Assembly (NCBI GenBank): GCA_020724905.1
Contig: DYGB01000001.1
Coordinates: 129,866 to 181,122 of the forward strand
Origin: Candidatus Paceibacter sp.
Lineage (GTDB): Bacteria; Patescibacteriota; Minisyncoccia; UBA6257; JAGOQP01
Direction of reading: 5' to 3'
Length of the DNA: 51,257 nt
Part shown: one piece after another, positions 50,946 through 51,257 of the stretch
How positions within the stretch are numbered: the first letter of the stretch is position 1
Layout: every line of letters begins with the position of its first letter
The notes under the pieces: generated by a model
Database searches by the model: none
Seen by the model: the letters and a program-made list of their open reading frames with translations, nothing else
Told to the model about the DNA's origin: nothing
Program-made: the position numbers and the translations under genes

Positions 50946-51119
50946 TCAAGAAAGGGAGGGTATTTTTCCGACTGACCCAAGTAAGAAAATAAGATTACAA
51001 GGCCTGGATCGTAAAAAATCTTTTTGTATCTTGTTCTGTTGAATAATTAATTTTTCCTGTACATGTTGTGGTAAGTCATGTAAGGAAACGGGTATGGTGG
51101 CGCGGTTCTTCTTGCGCAT
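50946..51119 (-). CDS. Short orphan ORF with strong Shine-Dalgarno, unknown
   Basis: The 57-residue product starts MRKKNRATIPVSLHDLPQHV, is basic and mostly helical in the first two thirds, and ends with a short hydrophobic stretch (CNLIFLLGSVGKIP). A GAGGAGG sequence lies 6 bases before the ATG, the best ribosome-binding site in the window. A promoter TTGACG/TATTCT (17-base spacing) lies upstream. No family is recognised. Gene status rests on promoter, ribosome-binding site and terminator, not on homology. Confidence 0.5.
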   Translation of the reverse strand: MRKKNRATIPVSLHDLPQHVQEKLIIQQNKIQKDFLRSRPCNLIFLLGSVGKIPSLS

Positions 51120-51166
51120 ACAACCTCCTCTTTTATTTAGTAACAGTGTAACAACGTACTAAAAAA

Positions 51167-51195
51167 AGAATAACCCATAAAATTGAAAACGTCAA
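51167..51195 (-). promoter_or_regulatory. Promoter of the 57-residue ORF
   Basis: On the minus strand TTGACG (51190-51195) and TATTCT (51167-51172) are 17 bases apart. The leader of about 40 bases contains TTAGTA / TACTAA and the Shine-Dalgarno, so this message is not leaderless. Confidence 0.6.
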
Positions 51196-51247
51196 TATTC
51201 TGTGGTAATGTGCACACACATATGGCGGTTTTTCATATAATGAGAGT

Positions 51248-51257
51248 ATGAGTATTT
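51248..51257 (+). CDS. Start of a gene cut by the right edge
   Basis: An ATG at 51248 lies 6 bases after a TATAAT box (51236-51241), the arrangement seen at many starts in this window. Only three codons (M-S-I) are visible, so the product cannot be named. Confidence 0.35.

Noticed and set aside
1-51257. UGA recoded as glycine, as in some CPR groups
   Set aside because: rnpA, yebC and two pilin genes end at TGA exactly where the family ends or the next gene starts, and no conserved Gly is encoded by TGA.

Overview
The window looks like chromosomal DNA of a Candidatus Patescibacteria (CPR) bacterium, probably of the Paceibacteria/Parcubacteria type. This assignment is inferred from gene content and style, because there is no 16S gene here. 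The signs are: an AT-rich, tightly packed genome; reduced versions of housekeeping proteins (YebC, RecO, Pol I without a proofreading exonuclease); a single Xer recombinase; a one-chain glycyl-tRNA synthetase; a VirB4/PrgI/VirB6-like secretion cluster; and a separate tandem array of small T4SS-type pilins. TGA acts as a stop codon (for example at the ends of rnpA and yebC), so the code is standard and not the Gracilibacteria/Absconditabacteria recoding.

Layout. 1-8.6 kb (minus): type IV secretion-like operon with two secreted or membrane-anchored proteins of unknown function, a large VirB6/TrbL-like channel protein, a short unknown protein, PrgI, a detached TraC/VirB4 N-terminal domain, and the VirB4 ATPase running off the left edge. 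8.6-11.5 kb (minus): rsmA, a PcrA/UvrD helicase, and a DksA-fold protein without zinc cysteines. 11.6-16.4 kb: nagZ, a membrane protein of unknown function, polA. 16.4-20.8 kb: the dnaN-dnaA / rpmH-rnpA-yidC-jag core. 20.8-24.3 kb (minus): class A PBP, a 56-residue acidic protein, ruvC, yebC. 24.3-25.0 kb: a 711-bp non-coding region with two perfect parS sites inside long palindromes, DnaA boxes, and a family of CCGG-centred short repeats. 25.0-29.6 kb: a small membrane protein, tRNA-Val, DedA, tRNA-Ile(UAU), ftsH, rpsA-like. 29.6-36.4 kb (plus): MBL-fold protein, gyrA, a solute-binding protein, five T4SS pilins. 36.4-41.3 kb: SPFH pair, tRNA-Leu, hppA, xer. 41.4-51 kb: rpsO-NYN-pnp, a 3D-domain protein, recO-unknown-glyQS-M16-tatD, and a short orphan ORF.

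How it fits together. Genes left of about 24 kb point mostly left and genes right of about 29.6 kb point mostly right. The region between holds dnaA, dnaN, DnaA boxes and parS. The simplest reading is that the window spans the replication origin and centromere, with the 24.3-25.0 kb non-coding region (or the dnaA-dnaN gap) as its core. The secretion cluster and the distant pilin array probably build one envelope-spanning apparatus.

Expression style. Many genes have a -10-like TANNNT box about 6-10 bases before the ATG and no Shine-Dalgarno sequence, which predicts leaderless mRNAs. The SPFH pair and the 57-residue ORF at the right end break this rule and carry clear Shine-Dalgarno sequences.
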